A stretch of 64,000 nt of DNA from Hydrogenophaga sp. Its GTDB lineage: Bacteria > Pseudomonadota > Gammaproteobacteria > Burkholderiales > Burkholderiaceae_C. A program made the translations under genes and the position numbers. Below the pieces are notes generated by a model. The model saw only the letters and a list, made by a program, of their open reading frames with translations, was not told where the DNA came from and searched no databases. The number at the start of each line of letters is the position of its first letter. The stretch's first letter is position 1. The stretch covers positions 1-64,000 of the forward strand of contig NZ_JAHCKL010000016.1 of assembly GCF_026125785.1 (NCBI RefSeq). The letters run 5' to 3'. Shown here piece after piece: positions 42,090 to 52,410 of this stretch.

Positions 42090-43493
42090 ATGTACTCGGA
42101 CCTGCGCCGGCCGGCCACGGCCCCATCCCCCCAACGTCCCATCCGGGTCGCCATCGTCGGCTCTGGCATAGCCGGCCTGGCGGCGGCCCACACGCTGCAA
42201 GGCCTGGCCGACCTGACCCTGTATGAGGCCGGCGACCATTTCGGCGGACACGCACACACGGTCGACATGAGCCTGTCCGACGCACATGGCCGTGCGGTGC
42301 AGTTCCCGGTGGACATGGGTTTTCTGGTGCTCAATGAGCGCACCTACCCCAATCTGCAAGGTCTGCTGGCGGCACTGGACGTGCCGCTGGCACCGTCGGA
42401 CATGTCCTTTTCGGTGCAGGTGCCGGGCGCGGCACGGGATGGCAGCGCATTGGAATGGAGCGGCAGTGATCTCTCCTCCGTGTTCGCGCAGCGACGCAAT
42501 CTGGCCAACCCGCGTTTCCTGCGCATGCTGGCCGACATCGTGCGCTTCAACCGCCTGACCACCCAGTTGGCGCAGCGCGGTGAAGACCTCGGCGAGCACA
42601 GCCCACTGATGCAGCCGCTGGGTGACTTTCTGCGCGCGCACGGCTTCAGCGAGGCGTTTCGCGACTGGTATTTCCTGCCCATGCTGGGTTGCATCTGGAG
42701 TTGCCCGACCGACCAGATGCTGGCTTTCCCCGTGGCGACCATGGTGCGCTTCTGCCACAACCACGGGCTGATCCAGATCACCAACCGGCCACAGTGGTTC
42801 ACGGTGGCAGGCGGCTCGCGCCGCTATGTGCAGAAGATCGTCCAGGGCATAGCCGACCGCAGGCTGTCCACGCCGGTGCGGCAGGTGCTGCGAGACGAGC
42901 AGGGCGTGCGCATCGTGACCGAAGGCCTGGTCGAGCGCTTCGATGCGGTGGTACTGGCTTGCCACAGCGACCAAGCGCTGACCGTTCTGGGCAGCGATGC
43001 CAGCCAGAACGAACGCGAGGTGCTGGGCGCCATCCGCTACCAGCGCAACCGGGCTGTGCTGCACACCGATGCGAGCGTGCTGCCGGCCAACCCGCGCGCC
43101 TGGGCGGCCTGGAACTACGAGGGAGGCTCCAGCAATGCGCGCGTCTGTCTGCACTACCTCATCAACCGGCTGCAACCGCTGCCCGTGTCCCAACCCGTGC
43201 TGGTGTCGCTGAATCCGCAGCGCGAGATCTCTGCCGATAAGGTGGTGGCCACCTACGATTGCGAGCACCCGGTGTTTGATCTCGCGGCGATCCGCGCTCA
43301 GGCCCGGGTGAATGCCATGCAGGGCCAGCGCCACACCTGGTTTGCGGGGGCCTGGGCAGGCTACGGCTTCCATGAAGACGGGCTCAAGGCGGGCCTGCAC
43401 GCCGCACGCGCCATCATCGATCGGCATGGTCTGGTGCCGCTGCCCCAAGCAGGCGATGTGCGCCGCGGGGCCCTGCCTGGAGTGTTTGCGTGA
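42090..43493 (+). CDS. FAD-dependent amine-oxidase-family protein
   Basis: 467 residues; flavoprotein with the dinucleotide-binding motif VAIVGSGIAGLAAAHTL near 21-37 and the C-terminal FAD-site segment TWFAGAWAGYGFHEDGLKAG. It belongs to the amine-oxidase/phytoene-desaturase-like branch that is repeatedly encoded beside DUF1365 and cyclopropane-synthase-like genes. Probably acts on membrane fatty acyl chains. First gene of an operon in which the next start overlaps its stop (GTGA). Confidence 0.88.
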   Translation: MYSDLRRPATAPSPQRPIRVAIVGSGIAGLAAAHTLQGLADLTLYEAGDHFGGHAHTVDMSLSDAHGRAVQFPVDMGFLVLNERTYPNLQGLLAALDVPLAPSDMSFSVQVPGAARDGSALEWSGSDLSSVFAQRRNLANPRFLRMLADIVRFNRLTTQLAQRGEDLGEHSPLMQPLGDFLRAHGFSEAFRDWYFLPMLGCIWSCPTDQMLAFPVATMVRFCHNHGLIQITNRPQWFTVAGGSRRYVQKIVQGIADRRLSTPVRQVLRDEQGVRIVTEGLVERFDAVVLACHSDQALTVLGSDASQNEREVLGAIRYQRNRAVLHTDASVLPANPRAWAAWNYEGGSSNARVCLHYLINRLQPLPVSQPVLVSLNPQREISADKVVATYDCEHPVFDLAAIRAQARVNAMQGQRHTWFAGAWAGYGFHEDGLKAGLHAARAIIDRHGLVPLPQAGDVRRGALPGVFA

Positions 43494-44311
43494 CAGCGCA
43501 AGCGCAGATCGGGTTCGGGCAGGTGCGCCACACGCGCCACCGGCCGCGCCGCAATGCCTTTGTCTATCCGACGTACTTTCTGATGTTGCCCCTGCGCAGT
43601 CTGCGAGCCCATGGCGATGGGGCGCTGGTGCGCAACCGGCGCGGCGCGCTGAGCTTCCACGACACCGACCACGGTGATGGGCGATCGGACTGTCTGGCCT
43701 GGCTGGAGGCACTGCTGCAGACGCACGGCATCGACGATGCTCAGGGCGAAATCTGGCTGCACACCTACCCTCGCGTCTTGGGCTACGCGTTCAAGCCCGT
43801 GAGCTTCTGGTTCTGCCACCGCACCGACGGCTCGCTGCGCGCCGTGCTGGCGGAGGTCAACAACACCTTCGGCGAGCGCCACTGCTATCTGTTGGATGCC
43901 CCTCGCTACGGCGTGCCTTGCGAGGCCGACAAGGTCTTCCACGTCTCCCCGTTCTGTCCGGTGCGCGGCCGCTACCGCTTCGTGTTCCTGCGCACCGGAG
44001 ACAGTGACGGATCGGGTGGGCGCACGGTGGCCCGGGTGGACTACTTCGACGACGACAACTCGGCGCACCCCCTGCTTCACACCAGCGTGAGCGGCGAGTT
44101 GCGTGCACTGGATGCGCAGACGCGGCGCCAGGCGCTGTGGTCGCATCCGGCCATGACGCTGGGCGTGGTCGCGCGCATCCACTGGCAGGCGCTGCGCCTG
44201 TGGTGGCGGCGCACCCCTTTCTTCCATCAACCACCCGCACCCAGTCGCTTCGTCACCACCGGCACGCCCCAGGTCTCCCCCTTGAACACCACCCCTTCCC
44301 GCCAACCATGA
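43490..44311 (+). CDS. DUF1365-family protein
   Basis: 273 residues from GTG 43490, overlapping the amine-oxidase stop. DUF1365 hallmark segments are visible: GFGQVRHTRHRPRRNAFVYP, LGYAFKPVSFWFCHR, EVNNTFGERHCYLL and HVSPFCPVRGRYRF. Molecular function is unknown, but the gene is almost always found between an amine oxidase and a cyclopropane-synthase-like methyltransferase, so a role in acyl-chain modification is inferred. Its stop overlaps the methyltransferase start. Confidence 0.92.
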   Translation: MTAQAQIGFGQVRHTRHRPRRNAFVYPTYFLMLPLRSLRAHGDGALVRNRRGALSFHDTDHGDGRSDCLAWLEALLQTHGIDDAQGEIWLHTYPRVLGYAFKPVSFWFCHRTDGSLRAVLAEVNNTFGERHCYLLDAPRYGVPCEADKVFHVSPFCPVRGRYRFVFLRTGDSDGSGGRTVARVDYFDDDNSAHPLLHTSVSGELRALDAQTRRQALWSHPAMTLGVVARIHWQALRLWWRRTPFFHQPPAPSRFVTTGTPQVSPLNTTPSRQP

Positions 44312-45540
44312 ACAGCTCCACCGCCACGCCCGGCAGCGCCGCTGCCCTCGCACTGCCGCGCCATGCCCCGGCCGCGGCACGCACCACACTGCGTCTGCTG
44401 CAACGCCTGAGCCGCGGCAGTCTGACCCTGCAGTTGCCGGATGGCTCCGTGCAGCGCTTCGGCCAGAGTGAAGGGCCACACGCCAGCCTTCACCTGCACA
44501 ACTGGCGCGTGTTCGGCGCGGCGCTGAAGTCGGGCGACATCGGCTTTGCCGAGGGCTACATCCAGGGTGACTGGAGCACGCCCAACCTGAGTGCCCTGCT
44601 GTCGCTGCTCGTGGCCAACCGGCGCGAAATGGAAGACGTGGTGTACGGCTCCTGGCTCGGTCGGCTGGTCTACCGGCTGCGGCACCTGCTCAACCACAAT
44701 TCCCGCACCAACAGCCGCCGCAACATCCACGCCCACTATGACCTGGGCAATCCGTTCTATGCGCTGTGGCTGGACGAGACGATGAACTACTCCGCCGCCT
44801 GGTTCGAGGCGCCGCAGCAGTCCCTGGTCTCGGCCCAGCACGCCAAGGTGCGCCGCGCCTTGCGCATGGCCGGCGTGCAGGCGGACCACCGGGTGCTGGA
44901 AATCGGCTGCGGCTGGGGCGCCCTGGCCGAGAAGGCCACCACCGAATTCGGTGCCAGCGTGGTTGGCGTGACCTTGTCCACCGAGCAGCTCGAATACGCG
45001 CAGGCACGCCTGCGCGCGCTGGACCGGGACCACCGCGCGGACCTGCGCCTGCAGGACTACCGGGACATCGAAGATGCGCCGTTCGACGCGATCTGCTCGA
45101 TCGAAATGATCGAGGCCGTGGGGCGTGCCTATTGGCCTACCTATTTCCAGACCGTGGCCCGGTTGCTCAAACCTGGCGGACGCGCATGCATCCAGAGCAT
45201 CGTGATCGACGATGCGCATTTCGACCGCTACATACAAGGCACCGATTTCATCCAGCAGTACATCTTCCCCGGTGGCTGCCTGCCTTGCCCACGCGAGTTC
45301 CGGGCGCACGCGCAGCGCGCCGGCCTGGAGCTGGTTGATGAGTTCGCCTTCGGCCAGGACTACGCGCGCACACTCGCGGCCTGGCGAGAGCGCTTCCTGC
45401 AAGAAAGGGCGCAGGTGCTGCAACTGGGCTTCGACCAGCGGTTCCTGCGCATCTGGGAGTTCTACCTGGCCTACTGCGAGGCGGCGTTCGAGCAACGCAG
45501 CATCGACGTGGTGCAGTACACCTTGCGCAAGCCCGCATGA
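44308..45540 (+). CDS. Cyclopropane-fatty-acyl-phospholipid synthase-like methyltransferase
   Basis: 410 residues from ATG 44308 (MNSSTATPGSAA). SAM-binding motif VLEIGCGWG at 196-204; the family segment HYDLGNPFY at 143-151 and YSAAWFEAPQQSL follow the CFA-synthase pattern, as does the C-terminal WEFYLAYCEAAF. It transfers a methyl(ene) group from S-adenosylmethionine to unsaturated acyl chains of phospholipids. In this operon context a product other than a plain cyclopropane, such as a methylated or furan-type acyl chain, is possible. Overlaps both neighbours by 4 bases. Confidence 0.93.
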   Translation: MNSSTATPGSAAALALPRHAPAAARTTLRLLQRLSRGSLTLQLPDGSVQRFGQSEGPHASLHLHNWRVFGAALKSGDIGFAEGYIQGDWSTPNLSALLSLLVANRREMEDVVYGSWLGRLVYRLRHLLNHNSRTNSRRNIHAHYDLGNPFYALWLDETMNYSAAWFEAPQQSLVSAQHAKVRRALRMAGVQADHRVLEIGCGWGALAEKATTEFGASVVGVTLSTEQLEYAQARLRALDRDHRADLRLQDYRDIEDAPFDAICSIEMIEAVGRAYWPTYFQTVARLLKPGGRACIQSIVIDDAHFDRYIQGTDFIQQYIFPGGCLPCPREFRAHAQRAGLELVDEFAFGQDYARTLAAWRERFLQERAQVLQLGFDQRFLRIWEFYLAYCEAAFEQRSIDVVQYTLRKPA

Positions 45541-46103
45541 TGCCTGCCCGCCAGCCCCAACGCCCGTCCCGGCGTACCGTGCTCGCCTTGGTGCTGGCCG
45601 CCGGCGTACCGGCCTGGGCGTCCGAGGCCGGTGACCTGGAGGCTGTACTTCAGGGCCTGCCCCTGGCAGGGCAGACACGGCTGCGCGTCTGGGGTTTCGA
45701 GGTCTACGACGCTTACCTCTACGCAGCGCCGGGCTTTGACCTCGCACGCTACGACACACAGCGCTTCGGGCTGGCGCTGAGCTACCTGCGCAGCTTCAAG
45801 GGCAGCGATATCGCCGAACGTTCGATCGACGAGATGCGAGGCATGGCCCCGCTGGCAGCGGAACAGGCCGAACGCTGGCTGCAGGCCATGGCACGCCTGT
45901 TTCCCGACGTGCGCCGGGGCGATCGCATCACCGGCGTTCACGAACCCGGCCGCGGCGCGCGCTTCTTCCTCAACGGCCAGCGCCTGGGGGAGATTGCGGA
46001 CGAAGCTTTCTCGCGCCGCTTTTTCTCGATCTGGCTGTCACCGGACACCTCGCAACCCGGCATGCGCCGCGAACTCACCGCCTCGCTGCGGTCCGTCCCA
46101 TGA
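45537..46103 (+). CDS. Exported chalcone-isomerase-like protein
   Basis: 188 residues from ATG 45537 (MMPARQPQRP). Signal peptide RTVLALVLAAGVPAWA, so periplasmic. The remainder matches the bacterial chalcone isomerase-like (Chalcone_3) fold: VWGFEVYDAYLYAAPGFDL, FALSYLRSFKG-type segment (LALSYLRSFKG) and RGARFFLNGQRLGEI. Bacterial members probably bind fatty acids rather than flavonoids. Couples the methyltransferase to the transporter by 4-base overlaps. Confidence 0.85.
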   Translation: MMPARQPQRPSRRTVLALVLAAGVPAWASEAGDLEAVLQGLPLAGQTRLRVWGFEVYDAYLYAAPGFDLARYDTQRFGLALSYLRSFKGSDIAERSIDEMRGMAPLAAEQAERWLQAMARLFPDVRRGDRITGVHEPGRGARFFLNGQRLGEIADEAFSRRFFSIWLSPDTSQPGMRRELTASLRSVP

Positions 46104-47443
46104 AAACGAGCGCCGGTGCCGCTCCCAGCGCAGAGCCCATCGCCGGCTTCGGTGGGCCGGGCGCATGGCGTGATGGGCTGCGCTATGGCCTGCTGGGCAT
46201 GCCGCTGGCTTTCGTGGCGTTGCCGCTGTACGTGGTGCTGCCCAACCACTATGCCCGCGAGTTCGGCGCGCCACTGGCCCTGCTGGGTGCGGCGCTGCTC
46301 GGCGCGCGCCTGATCGATGCGTTGCTCGACCCCTGGATAGGACGCTGGAGCGACCGCCTGATCGCCCGTTCCGTCACCGCCTTGATGGTGGCGACGGGAA
46401 GCGCCTCGGTGGTGCTGGCGCTCAGTCTCTGGGGCCTGTTCTTTCCACCCCCCGAGATCCTCGAACGCGGGCAGGGCGGGTTGCTGGCATGGGCTGGTGC
46501 GGTGCTGTCCCTGGCCTACACCGCCTACAGCGTGATCGCCGTGTCCCACCAGGCCTGGGGTGCGCGACTGGGTGGCAGCGAAACCCAACGCAGCCGTGTC
46601 GTGGCCTGGCGCGAGGGCTTCGCGCTGGCCGGCGTGCTGCTGGCGGCCGTGTTGCCTGGGACACTGGGCATGGGCGCGATGGTCGCGTGCTTCGCGGTGC
46701 TGCTGGCGCTGGGCTGGTGGAGCTGGAGCGGATCGCCGGTGCCACCCCGGGCCACGGCCCGCTCTTGCGCGGGCCCCTCTCCTTTGCGCCAGCCGGCTTT
46801 CCAACGTCTGCTCGCGGTGTTCGTGCTCAACGGCATCGCCAGCGCCATTCCGGCGACGCTGGTGTTGTTCTTCGCGCAAGACCGGCTGCAGGCACCGGCT
46901 TCGTTGGAGCCCGCCTTTCTGGGCACCTACTTTCTCTGCGCCGCACTGTCATTGCCTCTGTGGGTACGCCTGGTGGAACGCTGGGGTCTGGCCCGCACCT
47001 GGCTGGCGGGTATGGCGATGGCGGTGGCGGCTTTCGCCTGGACGGCGGGCCTGGGCACCGGCGACGTCCTGCCCTTCCTGCTGGTCTGCGCGGTCTCCGG
47101 CGTGGCACTGGGCACCGATCTCGCGCTGCCCGGCGCCATGCTTGCGGGCCTGATCGGTCAGCTGGGCGAACGCGGCCGGCGCGAAGGGGCTTACTTCGGC
47201 TGGTGGAACTTCGCCACCAAGATGAACCTGGCGCTCGCCGCCGGGCTGGCACTGCCTCTATTGGCCTGGCTGGGCTATGCACCGGGCGCCAGGGACGCCA
47301 CCGCGCTCAACACCCTCACGCTCGCCTACTGCCTGTTGCCCTGCCTGCTCAAGCTGGCCGCCGGCGTGACCCTGTATCTGCTGGTAATACGGCCCGAGCG
47401 GCTCGTGCGCGCGACGGCGGCCGCTCAAGTTCCAACGAGGTGA
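46100..47443 (+). CDS. MFS transporter (GPH-like)
   Basis: 447 residues with about twelve hydrophobic helices. Sequence features of the glycoside-pentoside-hexuronide-like branch are seen: LIDALLDPWIGRWSDR (the DP..G..SD signature between helices 2 and 3) and GAYFGWWNFATKMNLALAAG near the C-terminus. In this operon type the transporter's cargo is unknown; moving a lipid or lipid precursor is inferred. Overlaps the previous gene by 4 bases and is followed by a 2-base gap. Confidence 0.9.
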   Translation: MKTSAGAAPSAEPIAGFGGPGAWRDGLRYGLLGMPLAFVALPLYVVLPNHYAREFGAPLALLGAALLGARLIDALLDPWIGRWSDRLIARSVTALMVATGSASVVLALSLWGLFFPPPEILERGQGGLLAWAGAVLSLAYTAYSVIAVSHQAWGARLGGSETQRSRVVAWREGFALAGVLLAAVLPGTLGMGAMVACFAVLLALGWWSWSGSPVPPRATARSCAGPSPLRQPAFQRLLAVFVLNGIASAIPATLVLFFAQDRLQAPASLEPAFLGTYFLCAALSLPLWVRLVERWGLARTWLAGMAMAVAAFAWTAGLGTGDVLPFLLVCAVSGVALGTDLALPGAMLAGLIGQLGERGRREGAYFGWWNFATKMNLALAAGLALPLLAWLGYAPGARDATALNTLTLAYCLLPCLLKLAAGVTLYLLVIRPERLVRATAAAQVPTR

Positions 47444-47445
47444 AG

Positions 47446-48000
47446 ATGGCACTGCAAAGACGACACATTCTGCTGGCCGCCGGCCTCGCTGGCACCGCGG
47501 CCCTCACGGCGGGGTGCGCAAGCCCCACCGTGGCGGACTACGCGGGCGAGAAGCCTGAACTGGACCTGCGCCGCTACTTCAGCGGCACACTCGACGCCTA
47601 TGGCGTGTTCACCGATCGCGCAGGCCGGGTGGCCAGGCGTTTCACCGTGGTGATGCGCTGCCAGTGGAATGGCGATGACGGCGTGCTCGACGAGGACTTC
47701 ACCTACAGCGACGGCAGCACGCAAAAGCGGATCTGGCGCATGAAGCACCTGGGCGAGGGCCGCTTCTCAGGCACGGCAGACGATGTGGTGGGCCAGGCCC
47801 TGGGTGAGCAGCGGGGCAATGCGTTCCGCTGGACCTATACGCTGCGCCTGCCCGTGGAGGGCACGAGCTATGACGTGCAGTTCGACGACTGGATGTTCCT
47901 CATGGACGACCGCGTGATGCTCAACCGCGCGCAGATGAGCAAGTTCGGCGTCCGGCTGGGCGAGGTCACCCTGTCCTTCGTGAAAAGAACCCCTCCATGA
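47446..48000 (+). CDS. DUF3833-family lipoprotein
   Basis: 184 residues from ATG 47446 (MALQRRHILLAAG). Lipoprotein signal with lipobox LTAGC at about residue 22. The mature part has the DUF3833 pattern LDLRRYFSGTLDAYGVFTDR, WRMKHLGEGRFSGTADDVVG and SYDVQFDDWMFLMDD. It is envelope-anchored with a lipocalin-like beta fold likely; function is unknown but constant in this operon. Start precedes a charged leader that is typical; its stop overlaps the SDR start. Confidence 0.9.
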   Translation: MALQRRHILLAAGLAGTAALTAGCASPTVADYAGEKPELDLRRYFSGTLDAYGVFTDRAGRVARRFTVVMRCQWNGDDGVLDEDFTYSDGSTQKRIWRMKHLGEGRFSGTADDVVGQALGEQRGNAFRWTYTLRLPVEGTSYDVQFDDWMFLMDDRVMLNRAQMSKFGVRLGEVTLSFVKRTPP

Positions 48001-48839
48001 ACCAGACCCCCCGCGCCTTTGTCGCCGAGCCACCGCGCGCGCATGCGAACCAGAGTTCGCTGTTCGGCCCCATGAATCCACGCATCACGCGCTGGCAAGG
48101 TCGTCGCGTCTGGCTCATCGGCGCCTCCAGTGGCATTGGCGAAGCGACCGCGCTGGCCCTGCACGCGCGTGGCGCGCAGGTGCAACTCTCCGCACGGAAC
48201 ACGCAAGCCTTGCAGGCGGTCGCCTCCCGCATGAACGGGCAGGGACAGGTCTGGCCACTGGATGTGACGGATGCGTCGGCCGTACAGCAGGTGGCCAATG
48301 CCATCCTGGCGCAAGGCCCGCTGGACCTGGTGCTGTACTGTGCGGGCCACTACCGCGAGATGCGTGCTCAGTCGCTGGATCTGGCCGACCTGCGGCGCCA
48401 TCTGGACATCAACTACAGCGGCGCGCTGCACCTGATGCACGCGGTGCTGCCCGCCTTGATAGCCCAGGGTCACGGCCACCTGAGCCTGATCAGCAGCGTG
48501 GCCGGTTTTCGTGGCCTGCCCAAGGGCCTGGCCTATGGCCCCACGAAAGCCGCGCTCACCCACCTCGCCGAGAACCTCTACATGGACCTGCGCCCTCTCG
48601 GGCTGGGTGTGAGCGTGGTGCATCCGGGTTTCGTGCAAACGCCACTGACCGCGCAGAACCGCTTCGAGATGCCTGCGCTGATCGCCCCCGAACAGGCCGC
48701 GCAGGCCATGCTCGATGGCTGGGCGCGCGGGGCTTTCGACATCCACTTTCCACGCCGCTTCACCCGCTGGATGAAGCTGCTGCGCCTGCTGCCCTACCGC
48801 GCCTACTTTCCGCTGGTGCACCGCTTCACCGGGCTATAA
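47997..48839 (+). CDS. Short-chain dehydrogenase/reductase
   Basis: 280 residues; NAD(P)-dependent SDR with cofactor motif GASSGIGEATAL (about 40-51), NAG-equivalent YCAGHYREM and catalytic Tyr-x-x-x-Lys in YGPTKAAL. ATG 47997 overlaps the DUF3833 stop; an internal ATG at 48072 just before the Rossmann fold is an alternative. Substrate unknown; in this operon it is probably a reducing step on acyl chains. Confidence 0.92.
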   Translation: MNQTPRAFVAEPPRAHANQSSLFGPMNPRITRWQGRRVWLIGASSGIGEATALALHARGAQVQLSARNTQALQAVASRMNGQGQVWPLDVTDASAVQQVANAILAQGPLDLVLYCAGHYREMRAQSLDLADLRRHLDINYSGALHLMHAVLPALIAQGHGHLSLISSVAGFRGLPKGLAYGPTKAALTHLAENLYMDLRPLGLGVSVVHPGFVQTPLTAQNRFEMPALIAPEQAAQAMLDGWARGAFDIHFPRRFTRWMKLLRLLPYRAYFPLVHRFTGL

Positions 48840-48845
48840 ACGCAC

Positions 48846-49298
48846 ATGTCCAACCCGCACGCCGTCGACCATCGCCCCGCCATCGACCGGCTGTGTGCGT
48901 GGTTCGAGTCGCTCTCTCCTTCGTCGCTGGCCCGTTTGGACGAGTTCTACACCGCCGACGCGCGCTTCAAGGACCCGTTCAACGAGGTGCAGGGGCGGCC
49001 CGCGATCGCTCGCATTTTCGAGCACATGTTTCGCAGCCTGCACACACCGCACTTCGTGGTGACGTCCCGCCTGGTCGATGGCCCTCAGTGCTTTCTGGCG
49101 TGGGAGTTCCGCTTCCGCTTCAAGAGATTCGACACCTCGACCGAGCAGGTGGTGCGCGGCGGATCGCACCTGCGGCTCGCGGCCGACGGCCGCATCACCG
49201 ACCACCGGGACTACTGGGATGCCGCCGAAGAACTGTACGAGAAGCTGCCCATGCTGCGCGTGCTGATGCGCTGGCTCAGAAGAAGAGCCGCCACCTGA
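48846..49298 (+). CDS. NTF2-like (SnoaL-type) small protein
   Basis: 150 residues, cytosolic, with the NTF2-like cone fold pattern: FTSLSPSSLARLDEFYTADA-type helix (ESLSPSSLARLDEFYTADAR), DPFNEVQGRPAIARIFEHMF, then strands WEFRFRFKRFD and GRITDHRDYWDAAEELY. NTF2-like proteins bind small hydrophobic ligands or act as isomerases. Last gene of the eight-gene operon, 6 bases after the SDR gene. Confidence 0.88.
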   Translation: MSNPHAVDHRPAIDRLCAWFESLSPSSLARLDEFYTADARFKDPFNEVQGRPAIARIFEHMFRSLHTPHFVVTSRLVDGPQCFLAWEFRFRFKRFDTSTEQVVRGGSHLRLAADGRITDHRDYWDAAEELYEKLPMLRVLMRWLRRRAAT

Positions 49299-49370
49299 CA
49301 GTCCACGAAACCGGAGGTGGCCGCAAAGCCCACCCCGCCTGCAGCCGCGCGCACGCAGCCCGCGAGGCCG

Positions 49371-49985
49371 TCAGACCGGTTTGCTGTCGATGAAGCTCTG
49401 GCGCTGGTTGAGCTTGTCCGCCAGGCGGGCCAGATTGGGATAGGAGGTCCGCCAGTCAATCACTGGAAAACGGAAATCCAGGTACCCCAGCGCACAGCCC
49501 ACGGCCACGTCGGACAGGCTGAAGTGAATGCCCGAGCAGAACGCCTTGTCCCCCAGACCCTGGCTCATGGATTTGAGCGAGGCCTCCACCTTGCCAAGCT
49601 GGCGATCGATCCAGGCCTGGCTGCGCTCCTGCTCGCCGCGACCGGGCCACATGCGCTCCAGCCGCGCGAGGATGGAAGCGTCCAGCAGGCCATCGGCCAG
49701 CGCTTCCCAGGTCTTGACCTCGGCGCGCTCACGGCCCTGTGTCGGGATCAGCTTGCCCACGGGCGAGAGGGTGTCGAGGTATTCGACGATGACGCGCGAA
49801 TCGAACACCGCCTCGCCGCCTTCCATGACCAGGCAGGGCACCTTGCCCAGCGGATTGGACTTGCCGATCTGGGTGTCGGCCGACCATACGTCCTCAGGGA
49901 TGAACTGGTAGTCCAGTTTCTTCTCGGCCATGACGACACGCACTTTTCGCACGTAGGGGCTGGAGATGGCGCCGATCAGTTTCAT
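49371..49985 (-). CDS. Glutathione S-transferase family protein
   Basis: 204 residues from ATG 49985 (MKLIGAISSPYVRKVRVVM). N-terminal thioredoxin-like domain with the glutathione-site segments SSPYVRKVR and NPLGKVPCLVM then FDSRVIVEYLD, and an all-helical C-terminal domain. Resembles the YibF branch. Physiological substrate not predictable. A longer in-frame N-terminus would be a non-homologous leader. Divergent from purB. Confidence 0.92.
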   Translation of the reverse strand: MKLIGAISSPYVRKVRVVMAEKKLDYQFIPEDVWSADTQIGKSNPLGKVPCLVMEGGEAVFDSRVIVEYLDTLSPVGKLIPTQGRERAEVKTWEALADGLLDASILARLERMWPGRGEQERSQAWIDRQLGKVEASLKSMSQGLGDKAFCSGIHFSLSDVAVGCALGYLDFRFPVIDWRTSYPNLARLADKLNQRQSFIDSKPV

Positions 49986-49987
49986 GA

Positions 49988-51529
<1,542 letters not shown>

Positions 51530-51541
51530 GGTCTGTTCACC

Positions 51542-51973
51542 CTAAGGCGATGGTGACATCGCCGAAGGCTCCTTGAGCGCCCGCTCGGCATAGCGGTTGA
51601 AGCGCCAGGCCCCACCCTCCAGGGTGATGCGCCGCCAGGTGCCTCGCTTCTCGGCAGGGCTCATTTCGGTCCATCGCTGTACTTCGTCGAAGCTGCGCCC
51701 GCAACCCTTGCAGATGTCATCGCCCTGGCTGGTGGAACAGATCGCGATGCAGGGTGTGTCCGGGGTGGTCTGGTACCAAGCCAGCCAAGCGTCGCGCGCC
51801 TGCGGCGGCAACGAAGCCTCGTCGGCTTCCGTTTCGCGAAAGTACACCATGAGCGCATACACCTCCGCCAAGGCACGGGTCTCCCTTGGCAACGACACAC
51901 CGTCTGGCGAGGGTGAGCGCTCACGCCAGTGGTTGATGGCCGCTTCGATGTCGGTGATGTGGATGCCGGGCAT
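51542..51973 (-). CDS. DUF1289-family Cys-rich protein
   Basis: 143 residues from ATG 51973 (MPGIHITDIEAAINHW). The N-terminal half is helical; the C-terminal half is the DUF1289 motif: PCIAICSTSQGDDICKGCGR (four cysteines) followed by SFDEVQRWTEMSPAEKRGTW. The cysteines suggest a metal or Fe-S site, but the role is unknown. Convergent with purB, ending 12 bases after its stop. Confidence 0.85.
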   Translation of the reverse strand: MPGIHITDIEAAINHWRERSPSPDGVSLPRETRALAEVYALMVYFRETEADEASLPPQARDAWLAWYQTTPDTPCIAICSTSQGDDICKGCGRSFDEVQRWTEMSPAEKRGTWRRITLEGGAWRFNRYAERALKEPSAMSPSP

Positions 51974-52068
51974 GGGGAGGGGATGATAGCCACTCTGATC
52001 GCCACCTGCGCCATGGCCCTGTGGGAACTGCGTACGCAAGCGCACGGCGCCAACGGCCCGGCCGCCGG

Positions 52069-52074
52069 TACAAT
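52069..52074 (+). promoter_or_regulatory. Candidate -10 element for the TerC riboswitch transcript
   Basis: TACAAT would place the transcription start near 52080-52082, just before the 5' strand of the riboswitch P1 stem at 52084. No clear -35 hexamer. The position relative to the aptamer supports the call. Confidence 0.45.
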
Positions 52075-52083
52075 CGCGGCTCT

Positions 52084-52234
52084 CGAAGGGGAGTAGCTCT
52101 CCGTTCCAGCGCGGGTGGCCCTCTGCAGGGCGCCCGCTCCCGAACATCGGACCGTCGTCAGGACGAAGCACCGCACGGTGCTTCCGGTTGTCCGGACGGG
52201 TTGACCCGCGTCAGCCCGTCGAGCAAGACCTTTG
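52084..52234 (+). ncRNA. yybP-ykoY manganese riboswitch aptamer
   Basis: The conserved ends are present: AAGGGGAGTAG at the 5' side and GAGCAAGACCTTT at the 3' side, with the internal GTTGTCCGGACGGGTTGACC-type core. P1 can form between CGAAGG (52084-52089) and CCTTTG (52229-52234). A variable stem GAAGCACC/GGTGCTTC lies inside. This family senses Mn2+ and controls Mn efflux or TerC-type genes, exactly the gene found downstream. Confidence 0.9.
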
Positions 52235-52260
52235 ATGGGCCCACCGTGGGCCGATCAAGG
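52229..52260 (+). promoter_or_regulatory. Alternative hairpin competing with riboswitch P1
   Basis: CCTT(T)GAT-g-GGCCC / GGGCC-g-ATCAAGG forms a 12-bp hairpin with one bulge, one mismatch and a 5-base loop. Its 5' arm re-uses CCTT of the aptamer P1, so the two structures are mutually exclusive. No T-tract follows, so it is not a classic terminator; control may act through Rho, pausing or a further structure. Confidence 0.6.
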
Positions 52261-52410
52261 CACGTCTGCCCCCTTCGCCAACGCCAGCGAACGGACCATT
52301 CAGCGCCACGGATCGGCCAGCGGCCCGGCCGATTTCGAGTATGTCGGACGGACTACTGGCGGGAGGGCCAGGACTCCATCCGTTGTTGGACAAGCAACCA
52401 CGAGGAATTT
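52261..52410 (+). other. Long leader between riboswitch and TerC start
   Basis: 150 bases without a credible gene. Ends in CGAGGAATTT directly before ATG 52411, giving a GAGGA ribosome site. No T-tract or clear terminator seen. Confidence 0.6.

Noticed and set aside
41778-43712. Minus-strand open frame opposite the amine-oxidase gene
   Set aside because: Shadow; the opposite strand encodes an intact flavoprotein with FAD motif and operon context.
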